64,000 nucleotides of DNA from CAWUFC02 sp963921335 (GCA_963921335.3 CAWUFC020000002.1:310001-374000), one strand, 5' to 3'; positions 26,199 to 35,448 are shown, counted from the stretch's first letter. Notes: generated by a model not told the origin, from the sequence alone. Numbers and translations are program-made.

Positions 26199-26231
26199 GA
26201 AAAGGGAAAGAGCAGAGCCCTTTCCCTTTTC
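26199..26231 (-). terminator. Hairpin between rplT and pheS: terminator or attenuator candidate
   Basis: GAAAAGGGAAAG (26199-26210) and its exact complement CTTTCCCTTTTC (26220-26231) form a 12-bp stem with a 9-base loop in the rplT-pheS gap. In the transcript it is followed by GTGCTTTTGG, only a weak U-tract. In E. coli this position holds the pheST attenuator. No separate ATG leader peptide rich in phenylalanine is visible, though the frame that continues into pheS reads LLFPFSCFW across the hairpin. Confidence 0.6.
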
Positions 26232-26283
26232 AATCAGTGTAGCCAGCGAACCGCGCTTTTGAGCGGGCGCGGTGGGGGTGGGC

Positions 26284-26640
26284 TTAGGCCAGAGCGGCCT
26301 TCGCTTGCTCCACAATCGCTGCAAAAGCCGGCTTGTCATGCACTGCCAGGTCCGCCAGTACGCGGCGATCCAGGGCAATGTCGGCCTTTTTCAGACCATT
26401 GATCAGACGGCTGTAGCTCAGGCCATTAGCGCGCGACTGCGCGTTAATGCGAGTGATCCACAAAGCGCGGAACTGACGCTTACGCTGACGACGGTCGCGA
26501 TAGGCGTACTGGCCTGCTTTGGTTACCGCTTGCTTGGCAACACGGAACACACGGCTACGGGCACCATAGTAACCCTTGGCCTGCTTCAAAATTTTCTTGT
26601 GACGGCGATGAGCCACCACACCACGTTTTACGCGGGGCAT
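26284..26640 (-). CDS. rplT: 50S ribosomal protein L20
   Basis: The 118-residue protein is a normal-length L20 (MPRVKRGVVAHRRHKKILKQ, later LWITRINAQSRANGLSYSRL). It binds 23S rRNA early in large-subunit assembly and in E. coli represses its own operon by binding the mRNA. It follows rpmI by 29 bases in the infC-rpmI-rplT unit. Confidence 0.98.
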   Translation of the reverse strand: MPRVKRGVVAHRRHKKILKQAKGYYGARSRVFRVAKQAVTKAGQYAYRDRRQRKRQFRALWITRINAQSRANGLSYSRLINGLKKADIALDRRVLADLAVHDKPAFAAIVEQAKAALA

Positions 26641-26669
26641 AGTCTTGTCCTCTCTTTAAACAGTCAGCG

Positions 26670-26864
26670 TTACTTGGTCCGCAACATGCGGTCAATCAGC
26701 ACCTTGTCGTTTTGGTGTACCCCACGGGTACCCCGCAACTGGCGCTTACGCTTCGTGGTCATCTTGGTCAAGATGTGGCTTTTATGCTGACACTTGCGCT
26801 TGAAACCGTTACCGGTCTTCTTGAAACGCTTGGCAGCCCCGCTGTGAACTTTTGCTTTGGGCAT
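26670..26864 (-). CDS. rpmI: 50S ribosomal protein L35
   Basis: The 64-residue basic protein is a complete L35 (MPKAKVHSGAAKRFKKTGNG, with RGTRGVHQNDKVLIDRMLRT at the end). It belongs to the large ribosomal subunit and lies between infC (58 bases upstream) and rplT in the standard order. Confidence 0.98.
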   Translation of the reverse strand: MPKAKVHSGAAKRFKKTGNGFKRKCQHKSHILTKMTTKRKRQLRGTRGVHQNDKVLIDRMLRTK

Positions 26865-26922
26865 ATTACATACTCCGCATTTGCAATGATTAATAAATAG
26901 AACCTAGGGCAGTCACAGGCCG

Positions 26923-27453
26923 CTAGTTCTTCTTCTTTGGGGCTATTACCATCGTCAGTTGTCGACCTTCCATTTTAGGAAATTGCTCGACGTTACCTAA
27001 CTCCGCCAGGTCAGCTCCTACTCGTTTGAGTAGCTCCATGCCGATGTCCTGGTGAGCCATTTCACGTCCGCGATAGCGAAGCGTTACTTTGGCCTTGTCC
27101 CCGTTTTCAAGGAAACGTACCAGGTTGCGTAGTTTTACCTGGTAATCCCCTTCTTCCGTCCCTGGACGAAACTTAATTTCTTTAACCTGTGTTCTTTTCT
27201 GCTTCTTCTTCTGAGCTGCCTTTTGCTTCTTGGCTTCGAACACGTGCTTACCGTAATCCATGATCTTGCACACTACGGGCTCTGAATCGGTGATTTGCAC
27301 CAGGTCCAGAGTGGCTGCCTCTGCAGCGGCCATCGCCTCTGTCAGACTTACAATTCCAACCTGTTCACCATCGGCACCAATGAGACGCACCTGGTTTGCC
27401 TGAATCTCGTCGTTAATCGGCGCACGCTTGCTCTTGCCACTATCTCTCTTGAT
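26923..27453 (-). CDS. infC: Translation initiation factor IF-3, apparent AUC start codon
   Basis: The protein is IF-3: N-domain IRLIGADGEQVGIVSLTEAM-like start, linker KKQKAAQKKKQKRTQVKEIK, and C-domain FRPGTEEGDYQVKLRNLVRF. It keeps 30S subunits free and proofreads initiator tRNA. The first standard start, a GTG at 27390, would remove conserved residues. Upstream in the same frame lie KRDSGKSKRAPINDEIQANQ and then a stop codon (TGA) two codons above the ATC at 27453. That ATC aligns with the non-AUG start of Pseudomonas and E. coli infC and is preceded by TTGGAGAG, 9 bases away. This gives 176 residues, close to the usual 176-183. Confidence 0.9.
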   Translation of the reverse strand: MKRDSGKSKRAPINDEIQANQVRLIGADGEQVGIVSLTEAMAAAEAATLDLVQITDSEPVVCKIMDYGKHVFEAKKQKAAQKKKQKRTQVKEIKFRPGTEEGDYQVKLRNLVRFLENGDKAKVTLRYRGREMAHQDIGMELLKRVGADLAELGNVEQFPKMEGRQLTMVIAPKKKN

Positions 27454-27516
27454 CGGTCAGCTCTCCAAATAGCCAAACACAGCAAAACAGCCACCTAGGG
27501 GTGACTGAGCCGCGGG

Positions 27517-27545
27517 ATTGTATAGAGGTTGGGCCTGTTTCACAA
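27517..27545 (-). promoter_or_regulatory. Candidate sigma-70 promoter upstream of infC
   Basis: On the minus strand TTGTGA (27545-27540) and TACAAT (27522-27517) are separated by exactly 17 bases, about 60 bases before the infC start. The position, inside the thrS-infC gap, fits an internal promoter for the ribosomal-protein part of the operon. A short inverted repeat TTGGGC/GCCCAA overlaps the -35 side. Confidence 0.5.
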
Positions 27546-27606
27546 GCCCAAATAGTCCGCAAAGTCATTGTTTTTTAAGGAAACTTGCACCCTTTGGGGG
27601 GCTTAA

Positions 27607-29514
27607 TCAGCCCTTCTCCGCGACCTCTGCGGTCAGCTTGGCTGCCAGCTCATCTAAACTCAGCGCGCCGAGGTCTTCACCGGAGCGGGTACGCACCGCC
27701 ACAGTGCCCTCTTCCTGCTCGCGGTCACCCACCACCAGCAGGTAAGGCACCCGCTGAATAGTGTGCTCGCGTATCTTGAATCCGATCTTTTCATTGCGCT
27801 CATCGGTAATCACCCGGAGCCCCTGCGCATTCAGGCTACTTGCCACTTCCTGGGCATAGGGCAGATGCTTATCGGTGATATTGAGCACCACCGCCTGTTG
27901 CGGCGAAAGCCACAAGGGGAAGTTACCCTCGTAGTGCTCAATCAAAATGCCAATAAAACGCTCAAAAGAGCCCAGAATGGCCCGATGCAACATCACCGGC
28001 ACCTGCCGAGAGCCGTCTTCAGCCACGTATTGGGCATCGAGGCGGCCGGGCATTGAGAAATCAACCTGAATGGTGCCCAGCTGCCAGATGCGCCCAATGC
28101 TGTCTTTCAGGGAGAATTCGATCTTGGGGCCATAGAAGGCGCCCTCGCCGGGCAGTTCTTCCCAGGGCAGGCCCTGGGCATCCAGCGCCTGGGCCAGCGC
28201 CTGTTCGGCACGGTCCCAGTCCTGATCACTACCAACCCGCTGCTCTGGACGGGTGGACAGGCGGTAAATCACGTCGTTGAAGCCAAAATCCTTGTACACA
28301 GAGTGCAGGAAATCAATGAACTCTGACACTTCCGACTGAATCGCGTCTTCAGCACAAAAAATGTGGCCATCATCCTGCACAAAACCACGCACACGCATAA
28401 TGCCGTGCAGTGAACCTGAGGGCTCGTTACGGTGACAGGAACCGAACTCTGCCAGACGCAGGGGCAAATCCCGATAGCTGCGCAGCCCCTGGTTGAACAC
28501 CTGCACATGGCAGGGGCAGTTCATCGGTTTGACGGCAAAATGGCGCTCTTCAGAATGCAGCATGAACATATCGTCGCCAAACTTGTCGGCATGACCTGAC
28601 TTCTCCCAGAGGGTCATATCCACAATCTGAGGGGTTTTGATCTCACTGTAGCCGCGCTCACCCTGACGAGCGCGCATGTACTGCTCAATCGTCTGGTAAA
28701 TACTCCAGCCTTTGGGGTGCCAAAACACCATACCGGGCGCTTCTTCCTGAGTGTGAAACAGGTCGAACTTCTTCCCCAGCTTGCGGTGATCGCGCTTTTC
28801 AGCCTCTTCAATACGATGCAGATAGGCCTTCAGCTCTTTCTTATTGCGCCACGCGGTGCCGTAGACCCGCTGCAGCATCTCGTTCTTGGAGTCACCGCGC
28901 CAGTAGGCACCCGCCACTTTAGTCAGCTTGAAACTCTGTAATTTGCCGGTGCTGGGTACGTGGGGGCCACGGCACAGGTCCATCCAGGGGCCCTGCTTGT
29001 AGATGGAGATCTCTTCGCCTTCGGGCAGTTCCTCGATGATTTGCACCTTGTAGTGCTCGCCCATTTCGCGAAAGGTCTTTATGGCTGCCTCACGCGAGGT
29101 GACAACGCGCTCGATCGGCACGTCGTCCTGCACGATTTCCAACATGCGCTTTTCAATCTTCTCCAGATCTTCTGGGGTAAAAGAATGACCTGAAGCAAAG
29201 TCGTAGTAAAAACCGTCGTCAATCACCGGGCCAATCGTGACCTGCACACCGGGAAACAGCTCTTGTACCGCCATGGCCATCAGGTGGGCACTGGAATGGC
29301 GTATCAGCTCAAGCCCTTCTTCATCCTTGTCGGTGATAATAGCCAGCTCGGCGTCGGCATCCATCACATAGGAGGTATCAACCTGCTCACCATTGACCTT
29401 GCCAGCCAGGGCAGCTTTGGCCAGGCCGGGACCGATATCGGCAGCGACATCATATACAGATACGGGATTATCAAATGAGCGTTGAGAGCCGTCAGGCAGG
29501 GTAATTGCAGGCAT
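27607..29514 (-). CDS. thrS: Threonine--tRNA ligase
   Basis: The 635-residue enzyme has an N-terminal TGS domain (residues about 1-62), the editing domain with HSSAHLMAMAVQELFPGVQV, the class II catalytic core with zinc-site MNCPCHVQVFNQGLRSYRDL and motif 2 EFGSCHRNEPSGSLHGIMRV, and a C-terminal anticodon-binding domain (VVGDREQEEGTVAVRTRSGE). It charges and proofreads tRNA-Thr. It heads the thrS-infC-rpmI-rplT-pheS-pheT-ihfA-merR series on this strand. E. coli ThrRS represses its own mRNA; no matching operator was identified here. Confidence 0.98.
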   Translation of the reverse strand: MPAITLPDGSQRSFDNPVSVYDVAADIGPGLAKAALAGKVNGEQVDTSYVMDADAELAIITDKDEEGLELIRHSSAHLMAMAVQELFPGVQVTIGPVIDDGFYYDFASGHSFTPEDLEKIEKRMLEIVQDDVPIERVVTSREAAIKTFREMGEHYKVQIIEELPEGEEISIYKQGPWMDLCRGPHVPSTGKLQSFKLTKVAGAYWRGDSKNEMLQRVYGTAWRNKKELKAYLHRIEEAEKRDHRKLGKKFDLFHTQEEAPGMVFWHPKGWSIYQTIEQYMRARQGERGYSEIKTPQIVDMTLWEKSGHADKFGDDMFMLHSEERHFAVKPMNCPCHVQVFNQGLRSYRDLPLRLAEFGSCHRNEPSGSLHGIMRVRGFVQDDGHIFCAEDAIQSEVSEFIDFLHSVYKDFGFNDVIYRLSTRPEQRVGSDQDWDRAEQALAQALDAQGLPWEELPGEGAFYGPKIEFSLKDSIGRIWQLGTIQVDFSMPGRLDAQYVAEDGSRQVPVMLHRAILGSFERFIGILIEHYEGNFPLWLSPQQAVVLNITDKHLPYAQEVASSLNAQGLRVITDERNEKIGFKIREHTIQRVPYLLVVGDREQEEGTVAVRTRSGEDLGALSLDELAAKLTAEVAEKG

Positions 29515-29630
29515 GATGCTGTCCTTTGTCAGTGGCGACCCTTACCAGAGGCCGCGTGAGTCAGCGGTAACAATGTGTTGGTGCTGAAGCTAAGTAAATG
29601 TGCTGCGCATTCTAGCCGATTTGCATGTCC

Positions 29631-29658
29631 AAAAAAACAAAGGCCCCGCAGGGCCTTT
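29631..29658 (-). terminator. Rho-independent terminator of the first sulfatase gene
   Basis: On the minus strand AAAGGCCC-TGCG-GGGCCTTT (29658-29639) is followed by GTTTTTTT, a textbook intrinsic terminator 27 bases after the sulfatase stop. It separates that gene from the thrS promoter region. Confidence 0.92.
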
Positions 29659-29684
29659 GGTGATATTTCACAGGGCTGTTAAGA

Positions 29685-31211
29685 CTACTGCTGCGCCGCA
29701 CTGCGCTGCAGCATCTCCAGCGCGTCGCCAATGGTAAAGCTTGCCGCCTTCATTCTCGGCGGAAACTCCCTGAACGTACCCAGGAACGCGCCGACACGTG
29801 CCTGAACGGGCATTAACAGGAATACACGATCGAGCATCCAATCGTAATAGGTATTGGATGTGAGCGTTGCCCGCTCATACGGGTCGCGACGCAAGTGGAA
29901 GATCAGAGGTATACGCAGGGGAATAAACGGTTCTGACCACACCTGCATGGTGCCTTCTACACGCTGTTCCATAAAGATGAACTTCCAGTCCTGCAGGCGC
30001 ATGGCGGTAAGATCGCCATCGTCAGAGAAATAGTAAACCTCTTCACGAGGCCCCTTTTCTTGCTCACCTGTCAGGTGCGGCAGGAAGTTGTAGCCATCCA
30101 GATGGACTTTGTAACGGCGGTCAATGGCGCGCACGCCGCCCTTTTTAAGCTTGGCTGTGATGTCGTCATCACCCGCGGCTGCCATCAAGGTAGGGAACCA
30201 GTCCAGGTGGTGCATAATCTCATTGCTGACTGCACCTGCCTCGATCTTGCCGGGCCAACGCACCATGGCAGGCACGCGCCAGCCGCCTTCCCAATTGGTG
30301 TTTTTCTCGCCCCTGAATGGCGTCGCCGCGGCATCAGGCCAGGTGTTCAGGTGCGGGCCATTGTCGGTGGAGTAAAACACTAGTGTGTTATCTGCAATAC
30401 CCAGGTCGTCCAGTTGTTTCAGCAACTGCCCAACATGCATGTCGTGCTCGACCATGCCATCGGCATACTCATCCTGCCCACTGATACCACGCAGCTCCGG
30501 CTTCACATGGGTACGAAAGTGCATGCGGGTGCCATTCCACCAGACAAAGAAGGGCTTGTCCTGCTTTACCGACTTATCGATGAACTTCATCGCAGCTGCG
30601 ATAGTTTCATCGTCCACCACTTCCATACGCTTGCGGGTCAGTGCACCGGTATCTTCAATGCGGCCGTCAGCGTGGGAATGAATCACACCGCGAGGACCAA
30701 AGCGCTCGCGGAAGGCAGGATCTTTTGGGTAGTCCTCATTCTCGGGCTCTTCTTCCGCATTGAGGTGATAAAGATTGCCGAAGAATTCATCAAATCCGTG
30801 ATTGGTCGGCAGGTGCTCGTCCTGATCGCCGAGGTGATTCTTACCAAACTGTCCGGTGGCGTAGCCATGGGTTTTGAGCAGCGCAGCCAGGGTGGGATCT
30901 TTCTCGCTAATGCCCTGCTCGGCACCAGGAATGCCCACTTTACTGAGCCCGGTTCTGAAGACATTCTGGCCGAGGATGAAAGAGGAGCGACCCGCCGTAC
31001 AGGACTGCTCACCATAGTAGTCGGTGAAAATCATGCCCTCTTTGGCGATACGATCGATATTGGGGGTGCGATACCCCATGACACCCATGGTGTAGGCAGA
31101 GATATTGGACTGACCAATATCATCGCCCCAGATCACCAGAATATTGGGTTTATCAGCGGCACCTGCCAGCGCTGACATCGAAACCAGCAACCAACCCAGA
31201 GCAAAACGCAT
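29685..31211 (-). CDS. Secreted type I arylsulfatase (first of two paralogues)
   Basis: The 508-residue precursor has a signal peptide (RFALGWLLVSMSALAGA) and starts its mature part KPNILVIWGDDIGQSNISAY, where the two aspartates bind the metal ion. The sulfatase motif SCTAGRSSFILGQ carries the cysteine that is converted to formylglycine, and TGQFGKNHLGDQ supplies the second active-site lysine/histidine region. It hydrolyses sulfate esters in the periplasm or outside. It is closely similar throughout to the gene at 42947. AAGGAGAT precedes the ATG. The formylglycine-generating enzyme is not in the window. Confidence 0.93.
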   Translation of the reverse strand: MRFALGWLLVSMSALAGAADKPNILVIWGDDIGQSNISAYTMGVMGYRTPNIDRIAKEGMIFTDYYGEQSCTAGRSSFILGQNVFRTGLSKVGIPGAEQGISEKDPTLAALLKTHGYATGQFGKNHLGDQDEHLPTNHGFDEFFGNLYHLNAEEEPENEDYPKDPAFRERFGPRGVIHSHADGRIEDTGALTRKRMEVVDDETIAAAMKFIDKSVKQDKPFFVWWNGTRMHFRTHVKPELRGISGQDEYADGMVEHDMHVGQLLKQLDDLGIADNTLVFYSTDNGPHLNTWPDAAATPFRGEKNTNWEGGWRVPAMVRWPGKIEAGAVSNEIMHHLDWFPTLMAAAGDDDITAKLKKGGVRAIDRRYKVHLDGYNFLPHLTGEQEKGPREEVYYFSDDGDLTAMRLQDWKFIFMEQRVEGTMQVWSEPFIPLRIPLIFHLRRDPYERATLTSNTYYDWMLDRVFLLMPVQARVGAFLGTFREFPPRMKAASFTIGDALEMLQRSAAQQ

Positions 31212-31313
31212 GTGTTATCTCCTTATCTATGCATTCACTGAGTATAGGCGAGATTCCGCAGCCCCTGTTGCTAATCGAAGCAAAGAGCCGTGTAGATGGC
31301 GCAATGACGCGAA

Positions 31314-33359
31314 TCAGAAGCTAAACGTTACCGAGGCGCGCAGCTGGCGCGGCTCAAACACGTGGTAGTGACGATCTTCCACACCGTCAGCGGGCTCACC
31401 CGGCAAACGCGAGGCATAAAAGTACTCAATGTCTCGATCATCTGAATCCAGTAGATTGAGCACTTCTGCTTGTACACGCCAGCGCTGATTGCTCCACCCT
31501 GCCAACAGGTGAACAATGTTGGAGCTATCTGATTTCACACTGTTGTCTTCAATCAGAGGCGCACCGCCGAAGTGGCGAGCGCGCAGCGAACCAAACCACC
31601 CTGATGGCAGGCTGGCAGTCACCGCAGCAGATGCCACAAATTCCAGTGCACCAGGAATGCGATTGCCCTCAGGCGCAGAGTCGGCAAATTTGGCGTCGGT
31701 CCAGGCCAGGTCCAGCTCCAGTGCCCATACGGGATCGACCTGCCAATGGTTATTGAATTCCACACCCCAGCGCTCACTCGGGCGACCGGCTTCAGTTGTA
31801 CCGGCATCACCGACATAGACCAGCTCGGAATCCAGCTCCAGGTACCATAGAGCCAGTGAGGTGTTCCAGATGTCCAACCACGTGGTTTTGAAACCCAGCT
31901 CCGCACCATCAGAACGCACCAGAAAATCTGCCTGATCTACCGCTTCACCGGTGACAGGGTCAACCCGCTGTACAACGCCGCGCCCGTCGTTGGAGTGAAA
32001 ACCACGCCCGGCACTGGCATACAGTTCGGACACGTCATTGAGGCTGTAGATCAGGCTCAGTTTCGGGCTGAGCAGCCAGTCGGAGTCGTCACCCGAGTTG
32101 AGCGGATTGTCTGAAGAGACATCTACCTCGTAGTAGTCTCCGCGCAGCGCCAAAATCGTGCGCAAATTCTGAGTCAGGCGCCAGTCCAACTGGTAAAAAG
32201 CGCCGATACTGCCCTGTTCTACCGCATCGGTTCGCACCGTGGCATAAGCCTCTCTAGCTACTGTGCGAGCGAGACCCACCTCGTCAACGTCGTCATAGCG
32301 CCACTCAATGCCGGCAGAGTGATGCAGGTGATTGTTGGCACCGCGATCCAGCCAGTAGCCACGCCAGTGACCACCATAAATCTTGCGCTCATCAGTTTGC
32401 TGAAACTGATCTCCCAACACCGGCTCATCAAGCAGGTAGGTGAAGTTACTCCACAAGGTCATGTCGTAATCAATGGCGTACAGCGCAAACTCGGAACGGT
32501 GACTGTCGGTTTCAAGGTAACCGTTGCCAGACAGGCTGTAGCGACTGCTTTCGCCCCCGAGGGTGTCGTCGATCGAGCCCAGCTCATCAATCAGACCAGC
32601 CTCAACCGCACGGGATGGAATCTGGTCTGCAGAGTTCCATGTGTTGTCATAGAACATGCCCGTCAGCTGCCAGCCGTGAGAGTCTTCCTCAACGCCGTAG
32701 CGGACCAGGCCGTTGGTCTTTTCCACATCTTCTTTGATGTCGGTCCAGGGCCCATCGTATTGCTGCAGCTCAAGCACGCCAGACAACGCGCCGGGGCCCG
32801 CATCCACACTACCCATGGCCAGCACTCGCCCATAGTTATTCTCGCCCAGCCCAAGGCTGACGATGTTTTCATCAAAGCGGGAAAAGGTGCTGAACTGCGC
32901 ACCACCGGCGGCACTGAAATCACCCAGTTCTGCGTGGTAAGGGCCCTTTACAAAATTTAAAGTACGTACCGTTTCCGGAATCAGAAAGTTCACGTCGGTG
33001 TAACCCTGGCCATGACCGTGGGTGCGCATGTTCACCGGCATGCCATCAATCCAGGTAGCAAAATCAGTGCCGTGGTCCAGGTTAAAGCCGCGCAAAAACA
33101 TCTGGTTGGACTTACCCGAACCACTGTGCTGCGTCACAATCATCCCGGGTACGGCTTCCAGCAGATCACCGGGCCGCAGGATTGGCCTGAGAGCCAGGTC
33201 CATTTGCCCCACCCTGCCCTCAGACGCAGTGCGAGCTTCACCCACCAATACCTCGCGGCGACCTTCTACAACAACCTCTTCAATCGCTTCGTGAGCAAAA
33301 GCAGGCAATACATGGGTCAGGCCGGACAACGCCGACAGCGATAAAATGAGTTTTTTCAT
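31314..33359 (-). CDS. TonB-dependent outer-membrane receptor
   Basis: The 681-residue receptor has a signal peptide (ILSLSALSGLTHVLPAFA), a plug domain (residues about 40-150, with LLEAVPGMIVTQHSGSGKSN and QMFLRGFNLDHGTDFATWID) and a 22-strand barrel ending in the C-terminal aromatic RQLRASVTFSF. The TonB box is probably EEVVVEG near residues 27-33. It imports a large or scarce substrate with energy from TonB. It lies 102 bases upstream of the first sulfatase on the same strand, so joint expression and a sulfated ligand are plausible but unproven. Confidence 0.93.
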   Translation of the reverse strand: MKKLILSLSALSGLTHVLPAFAHEAIEEVVVEGRREVLVGEARTASEGRVGQMDLALRPILRPGDLLEAVPGMIVTQHSGSGKSNQMFLRGFNLDHGTDFATWIDGMPVNMRTHGHGQGYTDVNFLIPETVRTLNFVKGPYHAELGDFSAAGGAQFSTFSRFDENIVSLGLGENNYGRVLAMGSVDAGPGALSGVLELQQYDGPWTDIKEDVEKTNGLVRYGVEEDSHGWQLTGMFYDNTWNSADQIPSRAVEAGLIDELGSIDDTLGGESSRYSLSGNGYLETDSHRSEFALYAIDYDMTLWSNFTYLLDEPVLGDQFQQTDERKIYGGHWRGYWLDRGANNHLHHSAGIEWRYDDVDEVGLARTVAREAYATVRTDAVEQGSIGAFYQLDWRLTQNLRTILALRGDYYEVDVSSDNPLNSGDDSDWLLSPKLSLIYSLNDVSELYASAGRGFHSNDGRGVVQRVDPVTGEAVDQADFLVRSDGAELGFKTTWLDIWNTSLALWYLELDSELVYVGDAGTTEAGRPSERWGVEFNNHWQVDPVWALELDLAWTDAKFADSAPEGNRIPGALEFVASAAVTASLPSGWFGSLRARHFGGAPLIEDNSVKSDSSNIVHLLAGWSNQRWRVQAEVLNLLDSDDRDIEYFYASRLPGEPADGVEDRHYHVFEPRQLRASVTFSF

Positions 33360-33536
33360 TGAAGTCTTAGGAAGTTAACGCGCCGCGCAGAGTGTACATG
33401 ATCTAATGTTGCGTGCCATTAAACCATGTGACTATTTGTCGCAGGCTGACTGTTATGAGCATGATGTTTCGGACCATAATGACCCACTCTTACACTCCGG
33501 GCCGGAAAGCCGCCTCAGTAACCAGCAGGAAATGGA

Positions 33537-34376
33537 ATGGAACCCTCTTCGTTTAGCGATATCAACTACGAACTCGACAGCGATGGCATCGTCACCGTCA
33601 CACTGAACACACCGAAGCGTAAAAATGCTATCAGTGGCTTAACCGGCCTGGAACTGACCTGGGCCGCCAGACTCTTTAAAGCGGACGACAATGCACACGC
33701 CATGATACTGACAGGCGCCAATGACCCTGACTGCGCACCAGAAAAGCAGGCGTTCAGCAGTGGTGGCTACTTCGTGCCTGGTATTTATGACGACCTGCCT
33801 CCTGAAATACTGCAGCAGATCGATCCCAATGACGCGGCCATGAAAGGATGCGTGCTCGAGTTCTTCCAGTGTGACAAGCCGGTACTGGCCGCTGTGAATG
33901 GCCTGGCCATTGGAGCCGGCCTGACACTGCCTCTATCCGTTGCTGATCAGGTCTACGTATCAGAACATGCCTGGGCGCGCATGCCATTTGCGAGTCTCGG
34001 AATTTCCGCTGAACTGGCTTCCACTTTCATCCTGCCTCGACTGCTTGGCATGCATAAAGCCAAGGAGCTACTGTTCTATCCGGATAAACTTGAGGCAGCA
34101 CAGCTGCAGGATCTCGGTATCGCGAACGCTATTCTGCCCCACGCTGAACTGATGACTTATACGCGGGAAAAGGCAATGCAATTAATCCCACCACAAGGTG
34201 CAGGCAGCGCTATTCGGGCCATGAAACGCATGATTCACCAACAGAACCTAGCGTCGATGACGCAGGCACTTGATCTGGAGAACGAAGCGCTTAAAGCACT
34301 GTTTACCGGGGAGAATTTTCAGGAAGCACTGACCGCACGCATGGAAAAGCGTGACCCGGTCTTTAAGCAGGGCTAG
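33537..34376 (+). CDS. Enoyl-CoA hydratase/isomerase family protein
   Basis: The 279-residue crotonase-fold protein shows the first oxyanion element FSSGGYFVPGIYD (residues about 79-91) and the second NGLAIGAGLTLPL (about 121-133). The usual catalytic glutamate positions are not obvious: ASLGISAEL carries Glu only at its end. It may therefore be an isomerase or a crotonase with altered chemistry rather than a plain hydratase. An AGGA lies before the ATG. It converges on the quinone reductase gene with a 4-base overlap and is divergent from the TonB receptor. Confidence 0.85.
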   Translation: MEPSSFSDINYELDSDGIVTVTLNTPKRKNAISGLTGLELTWAARLFKADDNAHAMILTGANDPDCAPEKQAFSSGGYFVPGIYDDLPPEILQQIDPNDAAMKGCVLEFFQCDKPVLAAVNGLAIGAGLTLPLSVADQVYVSEHAWARMPFASLGISAELASTFILPRLLGMHKAKELLFYPDKLEAAQLQDLGIANAILPHAELMTYTREKAMQLIPPQGAGSAIRAMKRMIHQQNLASMTQALDLENEALKALFTGENFQEALTARMEKRDPVFKQG

Positions 34377-35359
34377 GGATCTTCTGCGATCCTTAATACA
34401 AGCTTGCCCCGGGTATGCCCCCGCTCAATGATGCCATGCACCAGTGCCACATCGCTCAGCGGGTAAGTCACTACAGGCGGCAATTGAATCGTCTGTTCGA
34501 CTAACAGCTGGGCGATGGTGGCCAATTGCCCTGCGCAGCCACCATCATCCATCACCGAGAACTCACGCCGAATGCCACGCCCAACTGCCGCATGCGCAGC
34601 TGCCACGATATCGCCGTCATCCACGAGTGTTGGAATGCTGACGTAAGTCCCTCTATCTCTAACGAGATCCAGGGCCCGCGGCAAGGTACTAACACCGACA
34701 GCCTCCATCAAGTAATCCAGACCACTCGGGGCCCATTCTCCAAGAGCAGTACCTATATCCTCGCATGTGTAATCAATCACTCGGTCCACACCCAAACTGG
34801 CCAGGTAGTCCACATTGTTGCTGCTGCAACTGGCTGCGACCCTGGCACCAGCCGCCTTGGCAAACTGCACGGCAAAGCTACCAACACCGCCGGAACCGCC
34901 GTGGATGTATGCCGTGTCGCCCGCACTCAGGCCGCCTCGATCATGAATGCCCTGCCACGCAGTCAAAGCTGCTACAGGTATAGACGCAGCAGACTCGAAG
35001 CTGAGTGAGGGCGGCATCAGGGCGACCTTGTCTGAACCGGCAAGCGTATATTCCGCATAGCTACCCTGCCCGCCCTGTCCGTGGTCGGTAGGCGTGAACA
35101 CACGATCACCGATGCTGAAGCTGTCCACACCATCGCCCAATGCAGCCACTATCCCGGCTGCATCAAAGCCAATCACATACGGAAAGCTATAGGGGCGATA
35201 CTGAGCCAACATACCTTGACGGTTTTTCCAGTCGGCGGGATTCACACCCGCACAGATCACTTTGATCAATACCTGCCCTGGACCTGGGTCGGGTGTAGGC
35301 AGTTCTCCGAATTGAAACACTTCCGGGCCGCCGGTTTCGTTTATGTAGCTAGCAAACAT
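34373..35359 (-). CDS. Zinc-independent alcohol dehydrogenase / NADPH:quinone oxidoreductase family (MDR)
   Basis: The 328-residue medium-chain dehydrogenase opens MFASYINETGGPEVFQFGEL, has GVNPADWKNRQGM and the NADP-binding AYIHGGSGGVGSFAVQFAKA motif near residue 145, but lacks the structural-zinc cysteine cluster. This places it with quinone oxidoreductases and enoyl reductases. It reduces quinones or alpha,beta-unsaturated carbonyls with NADPH. It lies directly upstream (same strand direction, 89 bases before) of nothing coupled: the next minus-strand gene is the broken TonB receptor on its far side. Confidence 0.87.
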   Translation of the reverse strand: MFASYINETGGPEVFQFGELPTPDPGPGQVLIKVICAGVNPADWKNRQGMLAQYRPYSFPYVIGFDAAGIVAALGDGVDSFSIGDRVFTPTDHGQGGQGSYAEYTLAGSDKVALMPPSLSFESAASIPVAALTAWQGIHDRGGLSAGDTAYIHGGSGGVGSFAVQFAKAAGARVAASCSSNNVDYLASLGVDRVIDYTCEDIGTALGEWAPSGLDYLMEAVGVSTLPRALDLVRDRGTYVSIPTLVDDGDIVAAAHAAVGRGIRREFSVMDDGGCAGQLATIAQLLVEQTIQLPPVVTYPLSDVALVHGIIERGHTRGKLVLRIAEDP

Positions 35360-35448
35360 GTACTAAGTGTAACGCGCACCGACACACATATGTTTACATG
35401 CGTATCGATGCGAATTGCGCTGAACAGGTTTAGGCTGTCATCAGCGGG

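Noticed and set aside
26177..26233. 19-residue N-terminal extension of PheS
   Set aside because: It starts at TTG inside a perfect hairpin and is absent from the family; kept only as an attenuator hint.
27388..27390. GTG at 27390 as the infC start
   Set aside because: It would delete conserved IF-3 N-terminal residues; the upstream ATC has a good ribosome site and is in the expected place.
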